From NCBI RefSeq assembly GCF_004011695.2, contig NC_082410.1, positions 1,178,001 to 1,242,000 on the forward strand: a stretch of 64,000 bases of DNA, written 5' to 3'. Of the stretch, positions 54,904 through 64,000 are shown one piece after another (positions within the stretch are counted from its first letter, which is position 1; every line of letters begins with the position of its first letter). The DNA is from Ascochyta rabiei (Eukaryota; Ascomycota; Dothideomycetes; Pleosporales; Didymellaceae). The notes beneath the pieces are model-generated. The model was not told the DNA's origin. It worked only from the letters and a program-made list of their open reading frames with translations, and searched no databases. The translations under genes were made by a program, and so were the position numbers.

Positions 54904-57156
54904 CTACCAGCCTCCATTAAACTGTCCGTTTGCTGCGGATAGCATGCTGTCATAGAAGACATTGCCATCAACCCCCATCTTGGTAGGCAGATTGTCCAAA
55001 AGGTCTTCAAACTCCATCATGTCGATGTCGAAGTTGAATGCCGCCGTCGCTTCGCTTGATAGAGGGACCTCGGGGTTGGAGGGAAGGGCTGGAGGCAGGA
55101 GCGTAGCCTCCGCGAGCGAAACATCGTCAAACCCTGCCGGAGTTTGAGGTGCCTGGGTTGACGGGACTTGAGAATGAGCTCTCGGCTGAGTCAAGCTCCT
55201 CGCAGTCTCGGACTTCTTGGAGTACTCTTGCAGTAGAGAGGTTAGTACCCGCACACCGTGATTCGCAACTGAGCTAGTTGGGAAGGATGCCAGATACACG
55301 ACAGCACGCTTTACGCAAGCAAGATACTCCTGCGCCTCTGCGTTGATTTCGGAGCGATGAAACAAATCGAGGATCAGGCAGATGCCGGCTGTGATGCAGA
55401 AGGCTTGTTCGACCCAAAACTGTGGCTCATCGGGTTCTCGTTTGGGGTACAGTGAAAGTACGTGCCTTGCTGCTGTCGCGCACGCCCACCGGCTGTAGGT
55501 GTACCGGACGTCCTTGAAGCTCTTGTTGAGGAAGCTCTGGTGGATCATAATGATCTTGTGGCTACAGGACGCTTCATGTAGTCTTCGCGCCCAGCTGACC
55601 CATTTCGGCCAGTGAGGCTGGAGGGGTGTCCGATGCGACAAGCACTTGGGAAGTGTGTCTGCGTAGTTTGCTCGTAGCTCTCCATCCCACTTCAAAATTA
55701 AGTTGTACCTCGACTGCTCGTCCAGGTCCTCGGCATCCAGCATTGCATCCCCGAACTGGAGCAGTAGAAAGGCGTACTCGAAGAAGTAGTTTCCGATCAC
55801 GGCAAAAGTCGGCGTGCCTTCCTCGACAGGCATGATCGTGTCCTCGTCGAAGATAGCCGGCTTTGCGGTAGTAAAGTGCTTCCGTTGAACATTGTATCCT
55901 GGGAAAGTTTGAGAGCTCGAGCACAGCCACTCCTGGGTCGCTGCGGTATACCAGACCCGACGACCAATCTCGCGCTCGATAAAAGCCTCCTTCTGTTCCT
56001 CGTTCAGGTACGGTAGCCTTTGGTCGTCGGGATGCGCACTGAGCCTATGCAGGTTCAAACCTCGTGCAATCACCATTGCCACGCTACGTAATGCAGCCCA
56101 TTGATTCGACGACCCAACGAGGTGCTCGAAACCGTGCAGGTTAAAGATGGCCTGCACCGAGTTCAGATGATATCGTGAAGTGTAGTCACCGAGGTTTAGA
56201 CAGGTCACAGTTGCGGCTCCCCACAAGCGTGACAATCGGACTTTCTCCTCGATGGTGAAGCCCCACTCGAGCGACACGCCTTCCGGTGCTCCAATGAGAC
56301 CGGAAGAGAGGATGGAGAAGAGCAAAGCGGTCCACCGCCAATCTACCGTCAACAGGTCTAGCTTTCCCGACTGATTGCAAGCTTTTTGCAGTTGTTTCCT
56401 GAAGCTAGGGCCATGATATAGGCCACCAGCCCAGTACGTCAAGTATTGTTCGTGATATTCTACGATCTGAGCGATTTTCTCAACGGGAGGCAAGAGGGAC
56501 TGCATTTGCATCGACTCGACTGCTCTCGCAGCAGGCGAGAAGCAGCTGGTAGAGTTTGCTGCAGTTCCGACCTTCTCAGTGAAGGGGGTCTCCTGCAGTC
56601 GCGTGTTCTTGGACTCTTGGTCCAGTAGGTTTGGCGTCGATACATCTTTTTCTGATATTAGTGCGCCAATTGTGATGTCCGGATACCGAGAAGCGCCCGC
56701 CGACAGAGCTTCTGGTCCCACAGCGGATAGAGGGCCAGCCAGCAATGTCTGTGATCTGAAGTGCGGGGGCAAGGCTGGATCGCGACCACGTGATGGGGTT
56801 TGAATATCTTGGGGATGATGAGCACTTGACCGGAGGAACGTAGCCCGGGTAGGACGACGATCGAACATACCAGGAGTTAAAGCTGGCAGCCTGAGCTGCT
56901 CAACAGGCTGCATGGCCGGTGGAGTGTCTAGCGAAGATGCGGTCTCGCTGCTTGCGGGCCATGACGCACTCGGTGAAGATTTCCTGGGGTACTTTCGATG
57001 TACAGATGGGTCGTAGCCTCCGGCCCATGTCGTACTACACAGGTGGCCTTCGTTGTTCTGCACACATCGGCTGCACGGTGCCTTTCCCGTCTTGCTGCGG
57101 TCGCACTTTTGCCGGCGTTGGCTGCATCGCGTACAGGTTTGGCGTTGCTTGGGCAT
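54904..57156 (-). CDS. Zn2Cys6 (GAL4-type) transcription factor
   Basis: Single exon, 750 residues from MPKQRQTCT; the frame stays open upstream for 22 codons. Residues 8-40 hold the zinc cluster with spacing C-x2-C-x6-C-x9-C-x2-C-x8-C (CTRCSQRRQKC, CSRC, C). After a polar linker of about 200 residues comes the fungal-specific regulatory domain (about 235-560): YWAGGLYHGPSFRKQL, DWRWTALLFSILSSGLIG, REIGRRVWYTAATQEW. The C terminus is acidic with hydrophobic residues (NFDIDMMEFEDLLDNL), a plausible activation region. The target genes are unknown; the adjacent oxidoreductase is a candidate. Confidence 0.92.
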   Translation of the reverse strand: MPKQRQTCTRCSQRRQKCDRSKTGKAPCSRCVQNNEGHLCSTTWAGGYDPSVHRKYPRKSSPSASWPASSETASSLDTPPAMQPVEQLRLPALTPGMFDRRPTRATFLRSSAHHPQDIQTPSRGRDPALPPHFRSQTLLAGPLSAVGPEALSAGASRYPDITIGALISEKDVSTPNLLDQESKNTRLQETPFTEKVGTAANSTSCFSPAARAVESMQMQSLLPPVEKIAQIVEYHEQYLTYWAGGLYHGPSFRKQLQKACNQSGKLDLLTVDWRWTALLFSILSSGLIGAPEGVSLEWGFTIEEKVRLSRLWGAATVTCLNLGDYTSRYHLNSVQAIFNLHGFEHLVGSSNQWAALRSVAMVIARGLNLHRLSAHPDDQRLPYLNEEQKEAFIEREIGRRVWYTAATQEWLCSSSQTFPGYNVQRKHFTTAKPAIFDEDTIMPVEEGTPTFAVIGNYFFEYAFLLLQFGDAMLDAEDLDEQSRYNLILKWDGELRANYADTLPKCLSHRTPLQPHWPKWVSWARRLHEASCSHKIIMIHQSFLNKSFKDVRYTYSRWACATAARHVLSLYPKREPDEPQFWVEQAFCITAGICLILDLFHRSEINAEAQEYLACVKRAVVYLASFPTSSVANHGVRVLTSLLQEYSKKSETARSLTQPRAHSQVPSTQAPQTPAGFDDVSLAEATLLPPALPSNPEVPLSSEATAAFNFDIDMMEFEDLLDNLPTKMGVDGNVFYDSMLSAANGQFNGGW

Positions 57157-57792
57157 GTCGCTTAGGATCTTAGCAGTTTGTCGGTTAAAGCGGCTGAAGG
57201 ATTCGTACTGTCGGTTGTACACTACCTGGGGTTTAGGCGGGGATCTGGATCGAAGGCGACAATTTCCACATTGGCTGGATTGGAACAGATTACACGTTAG
57301 TCGCGTTGTCCGATTTGAAAGGATGCGCGTATATCGAGGTGTGACTAGGCTTCACAGTGGGCATCGACGAGGGTTGTGGTTGTGGGCGTTGTGCGAAATT
57401 GTACATGGGTGTACGACCGTAGTGTCCTTTTCAGTCGTCCGCTCGCCTTCGCGTTCCTTGGACTCCGTAGAAATCTGTCGTCGTTCCAAAAATCCCCACA
57501 GGACTGGGTCTGCAGCCGCGCGTGTAATCACCGTCGGCCGAGGTGAACTACGAAGTGTGTGATGCAGGCGGAGCAGAGCAAGACCAAAGAGTGGCCACGC
57601 ACTAGCTTTCGAAGCGCTCGGGGCCATGACGGACCGCTGCGAAACGCAGGCCAGCCGTTGCAGCGACGGTTCGGAGCGGAGCACCACGCAGCGCGGACAC
57701 CGATTCTCCGATAGCAGTTGTGCACAAAACGCATTGCGTTGGAGAAAAAACGGATACACTTACCATTCAAGCCCTGGCCAGAAGCGCGACTG
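57157..57792. other. Spacer upstream of the regulator
   Basis: About 640 bp between the regulator start and the stop codon of the RBR gene. No coding frame supported. Confidence 0.55.
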
Positions 57793-59009
57793 CTAACGAT
57801 GCAACCTGAACCCTTCCTCCCACACAACTGCGCCAGCGTGTTGAGCATCGTCCGCAAAGTACACACACTCAACACGGTGAGTGACAGAACTATGACCACC
57901 CTTCTTCCGATACAGCGCGAGGCATTGCCAGCAGAACTCCTGTTTGCACTTGGTGCCTACGCAAACGCAGTCAGGAGAAAGAACGTGCACAGCTGGCGCT
58001 CAACTCACAGGTCATATGGTCGCACCCATAGCTCTTTTCGATCGGGCGTTTGCAGCCCGGGCAGATCTTGGCTATCTCCTGCATCAGCCTCTTGCTCGCT
58101 CTCTCCTCTTCTTTCTTGATCTTCCTGTTCGTTCTGGAACCTGTCAGTGCCATCAAACGCTTCGCACAATACGGACGGGACGGACCTGTAGTCGTGTTCC
58201 TTACAGCTTTCCCCCTTGTGCCACGCCATGTTGTGCTTGACGCAGTGGCTCTGCCTGCACCCTACACAGCGGAACCGATTCGAGGCTCCTTTGTGCACTT
58301 GGCCGGATTTGCAGCCCTTCATAACACACCAACGGAAGCCTGGGATGGCTTCAAGGGCGGCCTTAGCGCTGAGCTGGTCATACTTGCAGAAGACGTCGGA
58401 CGGCGCGAACCGACGGACGTCCTCATAGGCCAGGCGTTTGGAGCAGGTAGGGCAGTTGATCTCGTCCCAGATCTTGGACACGAACGTGGTGCGGATCCAT
58501 GTCCGAAGACACCTCCGACACACGTCCGCATTGTGGCTGCACTGTGCTGTTGGCGGGTGGGAAGAGAAGTGTGAGAGCGAGCGGCTGTCGGTGCAGATGA
58601 CACATTCTTTCTTCTCTTTGGCTTTTCGTTCATGCGACCCTGACTTCGAATGTTGGGATCCAGAGTTCGGATTCGAGGGCCGGGGTACCTCGATGCCGTG
58701 GCGACGATTTGGCCCGACATCATGGTAGTATCGCCGATCTGAGGTAGTGTACTTTCGTTGCTTATCGACCTGTTCTCCTCGAGCGCTGGTTGGTGCTGCA
58801 TTGCCGGGAGTGTTCTTTAGAGGTCTCGAGGAAGACTTCACGCTTTGCCCTTCCGGTCGGTGCGAAGTGCTTCGATGGAGCGATCTCAGCGCATCATACG
58901 AGCTTTCCAGGACATCGTCTGAGCCTTCGTTTTGCCCGCGGTACTTAGAAACCGTCGAGCGATTGCTCGCTCTTGTGGACACTGTGTGGCGGCTCGAAGT
59001 CTGTCCCAT
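57793..59009 (-). CDS. RBR-type E3 ubiquitin ligase (RING-IBR-RING)
   Basis: Exons 58186-59009, 58009-58133 and 57793-57956 sum to 1113 nt, 370 residues. RBR ligases take ubiquitin from an E2 onto a RING2 cysteine before passing it to the substrate. RING1 starts at ECVICTDSRSLSHF (about residue 133) and ends INCPTCSKRL. The IBR has FRWCVMKGCKSGQ, RFRCVGCRQSHC and HKGESCKEH. RING2 is ICPGCKRPIEKSYGCDHMTC, then KCKQEFCWQC; the last Cys of GCDHMTC is the expected catalytic residue. The start MGQTSS fits N-myristoylation. The first intron has a weak donor (GTCCGT), but only this splice joins CKEHDY to the IBR-RING2 linker in frame. Confidence 0.88.
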
Positions 59010-59442
59010 GGCGCCAGGCTGGAGGGGGTTGTACCGCAATGGTCACGAACCCTCATGAACAGCTCATATTAGAACAAGCTGACGGTATGTAAGCGAAACA
59101 GACGAGTGAAACGCAGAGAGAGTTGGTGAACAAAGAAAAGCCCGGGCTGTAACCCTCAGTGAATGAAAGACAAGGGCGGCCGTGCCACCGTGGATGCCTG
59201 ACGCATATCGACGCATTGGAACCACGTGAACGAGCGACGTTGATGCAGGGCATCGTCTACGCATCCGAACGCTGATCTTATGCACCCTGATAACGCGTTG
59301 TTCATGCGGGGTTGCGAAGCAGTCAGCACGCTGATTGGGTTGTGGCTGCAGGAAGGCTGAAAGAGGGTACCAGGCCGAACCACTGAACACTCCCAAGACA
59401 TACTGCTGAATTGATGTATCTCCGCAAGCACACGAACGACTC
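59010..59442. other. Spacer between RBR ligase and F-box/LRR genes
   Basis: 433 bp: promoter of the RBR gene and 3' end of the LRR gene. Nothing else visible. Confidence 0.55.
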
Positions 59443-61942
59443 TCACCGGTACAGTCCCCAGCCTTGGTATCTGTTGCCGTAGCAGTCCAGCTCTCCGGCG
59501 CCTATATCTACTGGCTTCCGCACCACGGTGATGTTTCCCGGCCAGTAGCCTTCCACTTCTGGGTCGGTCTCTCCCATGCCAATCAGATTGCTGTATGCAG
59601 ACTTCTTCTCCCCGCGAAATTTGCCAATCTCTGCAACTACATCGAGTTGCGGCTGCACTGCAGGTTCTGGTCTTCTTGGTTCTGTTGCTGGGGCAGGGTG
59701 TTGGACAGCCAACTCAAGACCACCCATCGCTGCCAGTGGCAGCCCACGTCCAGGCTCTCTCGTTGGGACACCACACTCTTCGTCGTCGAAGAAGGAAAAA
59801 TCGAGCGCTGCTGCTTCCCAGAAAGCTTCTGAGTCTGCGTCTTCGGTAGATGACTTCGTAGGGTATGCCCTCCAACTTGTAGAGATCTTCTTGTGTGCTA
59901 CCTGAGGAGGTGCCATCTCGAAGACGATACGCTTCAGCGCAAAGAGACCACGTGCGTACTCTCGCTCGGCAAGATTGCGGCTACGCCCAGGCGGCAGCAT
60001 GTACGTGTGTCTTGCACGCTGCTTGGCTATCGACGCTTCTTCTGCGGCGTCTTTGATGTACTGTGTAAGCCGATCAATAAGACCTCGATCGGTCGTAGAC
60101 GTTGGAACATCGGTCAAAACCAGGGTATGTACATTGGGAAGCATGCCTGGGTGCAGCCGATTTTCTTGTGACTGTCGAAGCTCAAGCCTGGCCCTGCGGT
60201 CCTCGATAAAATGGGTGGAGTTGTGGCGCGACCTTGTGCCAGAGGATCTGTTTGGCATGCTGCTAGAAAGAACTGGTGAAAGTGCCGCCAAATGGTCAGG
60301 CGACGAGTCTCCAGTAGAGAGGGGTCTTCGTTCCTCACTGCCAGGCAGAAGCGGGCGGGTTGGCGACATTGGTAAATCCACGAAAACTGGTTCTGGTGCA
60401 TACGCTGCACCACGTTTGATTTCCTGCGGCTCCGGGGTGACTTTGATCGAGGGCATTCGCGCCAGTTTACTATTCTTCCGCCATGTCAAGGCCGCTTCGG
60501 ATGGAAAAGAACCAGGCAGTTCTACCGGGTAAGCGGGACTCCCAGGAAGCTCCGAGACGGCGTTGTCCACAGAGCTGAGTTCAGGCATGGGCAGTTGCTG
60601 TTGAGCAGCTTCGAGTTCATGTGCATCGGACGGTGCGTACAAGCCAAGATCCCCATTAAGCTCGGCCCGTGGTGATGGGAGTGCGTCCACTGGCGCATCC
60701 TCGGTCACGATCTGGTAGTTGATTCTGAGATACTTCATCTTAGGAGCAGCGAATTCCGACAGGATGGGCGTCATCTTCGCCACACCTGGAAGATTCATAC
60801 TGTCATCAACGTTCTCTTTGGAAGGCTGCATGGGTCTCAACAGCACAGCGGGTAGGACTCCGACATCTAGTACCCGTAGACGCTTCGATCGGAGCAGTCC
60901 GGAGATGCCCTCGACTGTCATGGAGTTTCGGGACAGGTACAGATGAGTGATGCCTATATCCCGGCCCTCCTCGATTGCCAGGCTGCCGAAAAACCCTTTG
61001 GTCAACCTCTGTCGAAGATGATTCACGAGATCTTCCGACTCGTGCGCATCCAAGCCTCCGTCCAACTGACCATGCTCGACCGGAGGTAGAGGTGATCTTG
61101 TCACATGCGCCGGTATAGTCGTTTCTTTCAGGCAGTGATCAAGGAGCAGCCTAGCGCTGGAGTCCGTCAGATGGTTGTCGCTCATGTTGAGACTCCTGAC
61201 ACGGGTACCAATAGAAGGCGCGATGATCGAGAATTCAGCATCTTTCAGTCCCAGGCCCTCGAGATTCAGCACTCGCAGATTACGCAGATACTTCAACTTG
61301 CTCAGCACCACATCAGACCGAGCAGCTGGCGTTCTCGACAAGTCCAAAGACACGAGATCAGGGAAGTGAGGAAGCGCTTCTGCAAGACCAGTAGACGTCC
61401 CATTAGTGCAGCCTGAAGCATCCAATAAGCGCAGGCCAAACATAGGATATGCAACTGGGCGGTTAGCGGTCCACCATGAACTGGCGTGTCGCAGAGTCAG
61501 GAGCGCTGCGTGGTCGAAAAATGGAAGTCCGTTGACCATAAGGCATTGGAGGCGAGGCAGTCGTTCGAGGCAGTCTCGTAGCCACTCAGAGTGTGGCCCG
61601 CCATAGATCTCTGCGTGCGCTGGCGGGAACTGGAGAGTATGCGTCAAATCGCGTACAAAGGATCTCGCATACGGTAGGGTGCGCTTGAAGCGCGTAAGAG
61701 CGGCTGTTCAACTTAGCACTTGTAGCACTCGTACACCGGCTCATTAACCCACTATACACAGTATCGTTCTCTACGCCAAAGTGAGACGCAGGGCTACCCC
61801 ACAGGTGCGGTGTGAAGATTTCATGCCACTTCTTACACACGAGAGCTGCCGAGCAGATATCGTCCGAAGGAAGGTAGGGTGCTATCAACGTCCATGGGTT
61901 CTGCTGAATCGCACTCTCGTATGATGGAAGCAAGTCATCCAT
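59443..61942 (-). CDS. F-box and leucine-rich-repeat protein
   Basis: Exons 61753-61942 and 59443-61703 give 816 residues. The N terminus carries an F-box-like helix set (residues 13-50: PWTLIAPYLPSDDICSAALV, CKKWHEIFTPHLW). Leucine-rich repeats follow over about 65-330: LPRLQCLMVNGLPFFDHAAL, GLRLLDASGCTN, LVSLDLSRTPAA, LRVLNLEGLGL and RSLNMSDNHLTD. A 200-residue polar linker comes next, then a C-terminal domain (about 590-816) with VHTLVLTDVP, LTQYIKDAAEEA and ALKRIVFEMAPP. By analogy it may be an SCF substrate receptor. The splice (donor GTGGGT, acceptor ACAG) restores VYTALTRFKRTL. Confidence 0.85.
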
Positions 61943-62244
61943 TGTGCAGTCGTAGACAGCTCAGTCTTGGTATCTGTCGGCCACACATCGGCGTCGCAGT
62001 CGTGTAGGAAGCATACCCAGAGCGCCTGAGTGTGAACAAGATACGACAAGACCTCATGATCGTGGCAGTGTTCGACGGTGTGCCAATGAGCGAAGGTAAG
62101 GCAAACTACGCTAAGGGCCGATCTAACCGAAGTCGCACACGGCCATGACGCGCTTTACATCGATACCACGCTGTGAGACAGTACAAGAGCGCAGTCTTGA
62201 ACTTGTGTATCTTGGAAATTGGTCTCGTTCGATTCACACTCCGG
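61943..62244. other. Spacer
   Basis: 302 bp between the F-box gene start and the stop codon of the flavin-reductase-like gene. Nothing visible. Confidence 0.5.
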
Positions 62245-63128
62245 TCAACCCTCCTTCTCAGCCTCTGCATCTTCCCCCCTCATCACTCCTTTCTTCTCCC
62301 TGCCAAGAATCGCCTGATTCTTCTTACTATCCCCTTCCAACCCCGCAAGCATATCCTCACAAAGCCCTGGAACCCTCATCTCAAACACATCCCTGATAAC
62401 TGCGTATTCGTAATATCCACACCGAGCAATGGGCACTGTATTCATCAGCACGACCCACTAAACCAAAACAAAAAGGCAAACTCACCAGTCTTCTGAATAT
62501 CAATCTTCCCGTCCGTCAAAACCCTCTCGTCGATATGAATGCCAACAACCCGTCCAATCACCACGTCTACAGCCCCCATTGGCGGATTCCCCGGCAGCCG
62601 CAGCGTGGTGTAATGCTCGCACTCGAATCTCACGGGACTATCTCTCACCATCGGAATCAGTTTCTTCTCGCCATTCACATCGACCTCGCTAATCCTGCTA
62701 TCGATTTTTGCCAGCCCCGCGTGCTCAAACTCGTCGACGCCATACTCTGTCTGCTCGGCGGTGATGTTGACGGCTTCGCGCAGGTCGTAGGTAGCTAGGT
62801 TCCAGCAGAACTTGCCCGTGGCTTCGGTGTTGATGACGGTGTCTTTTTGCTGTGCTGTCGGTGTTTGGTTGGCGCTGAACATGACGTACGGAGGGTCGAA
62901 GGTGAGGTTGTTGAATTGAGAGTAGGGCGCCAGATTCGCCTGGCCGGTTGGGCTGAGCGTGCTGATCCAGCCGATAGGGCGGGGCACTACGCAGGCCTGT
63001 GATGTTGGTAAGTGTCGCGGGTTGATCTGGGGAGTAATATGTGTGACAATGGTCGAAATAGGTGATATATATACCTTGAAAGGATCATGAGGCAGGCCAT
63101 GGTCGTCTTTGCCTGGGCGGTAGAACAT
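62245..63128 (-). CDS. Flavin-reductase-like FMN-binding (split-barrel) protein
   Basis: Exons 63075-63128, 62486-62996 and 62245-62435 sum to 756 nt, 251 residues. The family binds FMN in a split beta-barrel and includes flavin reductases and related oxidoreductases. Family signatures are visible: VVPRPIGWISTLSPTGQANL, APYSQFNNLTFDPPYVMFS, KDTVINTEATGKFCWNLA, and the late segment VIGRVVGIHIDERVL. The last intron needs the acceptor in AATACAG to give IQKTVPIARCGYYEY. It is divergent from a short-chain dehydrogenase across 362 bp. The substrate is unknown. Confidence 0.88.
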
Positions 63129-63490
63129 CTTCAGGGTCTTTCTTTGATCAAACAGTCGTGTTGTTGCGACCGTACACTATAGCCTAGCTCTTGAATTCGG
63201 CTTATATACTTATACCAGACACGATGACTTGCACATCCCGAAGCACCAACGGGCTCGGCATCGGGCTCCACGGTAATAGCGGGGAACCACAGCATCGGCA
63301 ACTGTAAACGGACGCTGAGCGTCATACGCTAATGCAGCTATCCGCGCGGAAGAAGTGCCCTATCCCACGCAGATGAAAACATTGCTTTATTAGGACTCGC
63401 TCGACTGTCCGTTCAGCAACAACCCTCGGTGTTGGCTCGGACCATCAGCCTCGCAGCATCCGAACCAAACAACCAATCTCCACAAAGAAC
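63129..63490. promoter_or_regulatory. Shared promoter region of flavin-reductase-like and dehydrogenase genes
   Basis: 362 bp separate the two start codons, which point away from each other. A TATATACTTATAC stretch near 63203 could serve the minus-strand gene; this is only a composition match. Confidence 0.5.
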
Positions 63491-64000
63491 ATGTCACGGA
63501 CGATCCTCATAACAGGCGCCTCGTCTGGCCTTGGGCTGGCTTTCCTCAAACACTACACTTCGCAAGATGGAAGTTCGTCGATCATCGCCCTCGACGCAAG
63601 CCCTCTCCCGGTAGAGACACATAATGCACTCAAATCAAGCAATGTAACCTTCGTCCAGACAGACGTCACTTCGTCTCACCAAATCTGCTCGCTCGCGGCC
63701 AAGCTCTCCAATGAACCCATTGACCTCCTGATCCACTGTGCGGGTGTACGGGGTCTGGTCCCAGAGGTAGTCAAGGAGAAAAGAGGAGATGTCGCTGCGG
63801 CAGAGACGATGGATGTCATGGATCACTCTACTTTCACCAGGGCGTTTGAAGTAAACACCTGGGGCACTTTCAATGTCGTCACCTCCTTCCTGCCTAACCT
63901 CCGCCTGTCGCCAAATGCAGAGGTGGTCATTCTCTCGAGCAGAATGGGGAGTGTGAGCGCGAACAAGGCGGGTGGCGGGTATGCGTACCGAGCTAGCAAG
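63491..64000 (+). CDS. Short-chain dehydrogenase/reductase, partial at right edge
   Basis: The first 170 codons are open from the ATG at 63491 and the frame is cut by the window end. The Rossmann motif TGASSGLG is at residues 8-15, followed by the strand D in IIALDAS and VQTDVTS. LIHCAGVRG stands in for the usual NNAG, NTWGTFNVVTSF carries the structural Asn, VILSSRMGS carries the catalytic Ser, and YAYRASK at the very edge is the Tyr-x3-Lys pair. It is a classical NAD(P)-dependent SDR. No intron is visible so far. Substrate unknown. Confidence 0.9.
   Translation, partial: MSRTILITGASSGLGLAFLKHYTSQDGSSSIIALDASPLPVETHNALKSSNVTFVQTDVTSSHQICSLAAKLSNEPIDLLIHCAGVRGLVPEVVKEKRGDVAAAETMDVMDHSTFTRAFEVNTWGTFNVVTSFLPNLRLSPNAEVVILSSRMGSVSANKAGGGYAYRASK

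Overview
The window comes from the nuclear genome of a filamentous ascomycete (Pezizomycotina). Coding regions are GC-rich and split by short introns of about 50-90 nt with GTNNGT donors, CTRAY-like branch points and YAG acceptors. The gene families are typical of these fungi: Zn2Cys6 regulator, Spc7, COP9 signalosome, Rho3, class II DAHP synthase, DUF3336/patatin lipase. Placement in Dothideomycetes is my inference from the general look of the genes and was not tested. I resolved 27 confident or probable protein genes. In every multi-exon gene lying wholly inside the window the exon lengths sum to a multiple of three. There are also one doubtful gene, one clear pseudogene and one degraded coding stretch. 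I found no tRNA, rRNA, CRISPR or complete transposon.

Layout. 1-4.4 kb: an otubain-type deubiquitinase (cut by the left edge) and COP9 subunit 2, both minus strand, separated by repeat-bearing DNA. 5.7-12.6 kb: Rho3 GTPase; a head-to-head ribosomal pair (eL21/uS4); a hexapeptide acetyltransferase; eS27. 13.5-22.7 kb: deoxyribose-phosphate aldolase, a seven-helix receptor, an unrecognised protein and a zinc-finger protein, separated by long gene-poor spacers with minisatellites. 25.6-34.3 kb: a 1154-residue tail-anchored protein, a secreted carboxylesterase, a pseudogene with TAG stops and a doubtful small gene. 34.4-41.8 kb: the kinetochore scaffold Spc7, decayed coding DNA including a Zn2Cys6 relic, a Harbinger-transposase-derived HTH gene and a small MGSS-type protein. 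42.1-53.2 kb: class II DAHP synthase, an HYPK-like UBA protein, an AT-hook/membrane protein, a TAG-lipase-like patatin protein and SPT5. 53.5-64 kb: a quinone oxidoreductase just downstream of a Zn2Cys6 regulator, an RBR ubiquitin ligase, an F-box/LRR protein, and a flavin-reductase-like gene divergent from a short-chain dehydrogenase cut by the right edge.

Most genes are unrelated housekeeping functions with no operon-like organisation. Possible functional links are the shared promoter of eL21 and uS4, the regulator/oxidoreductase neighbours (53.5-57.2 kb) and the divergent redox pair at the right edge. Ubiquitin biology recurs (otubain, CSN2, RBR ligase, F-box protein), but the genes are scattered. 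I did not find a convincing new multi-gene system. The most unusual items are the domesticated-looking Harbinger HTH gene, the TAG-interrupted pseudogene, several heptanucleotide minisatellites in spacers, and a few odd gene structures (a GC-AG intron, three consecutive microexons, an ATG-only coding exon, stop-free 3n introns).
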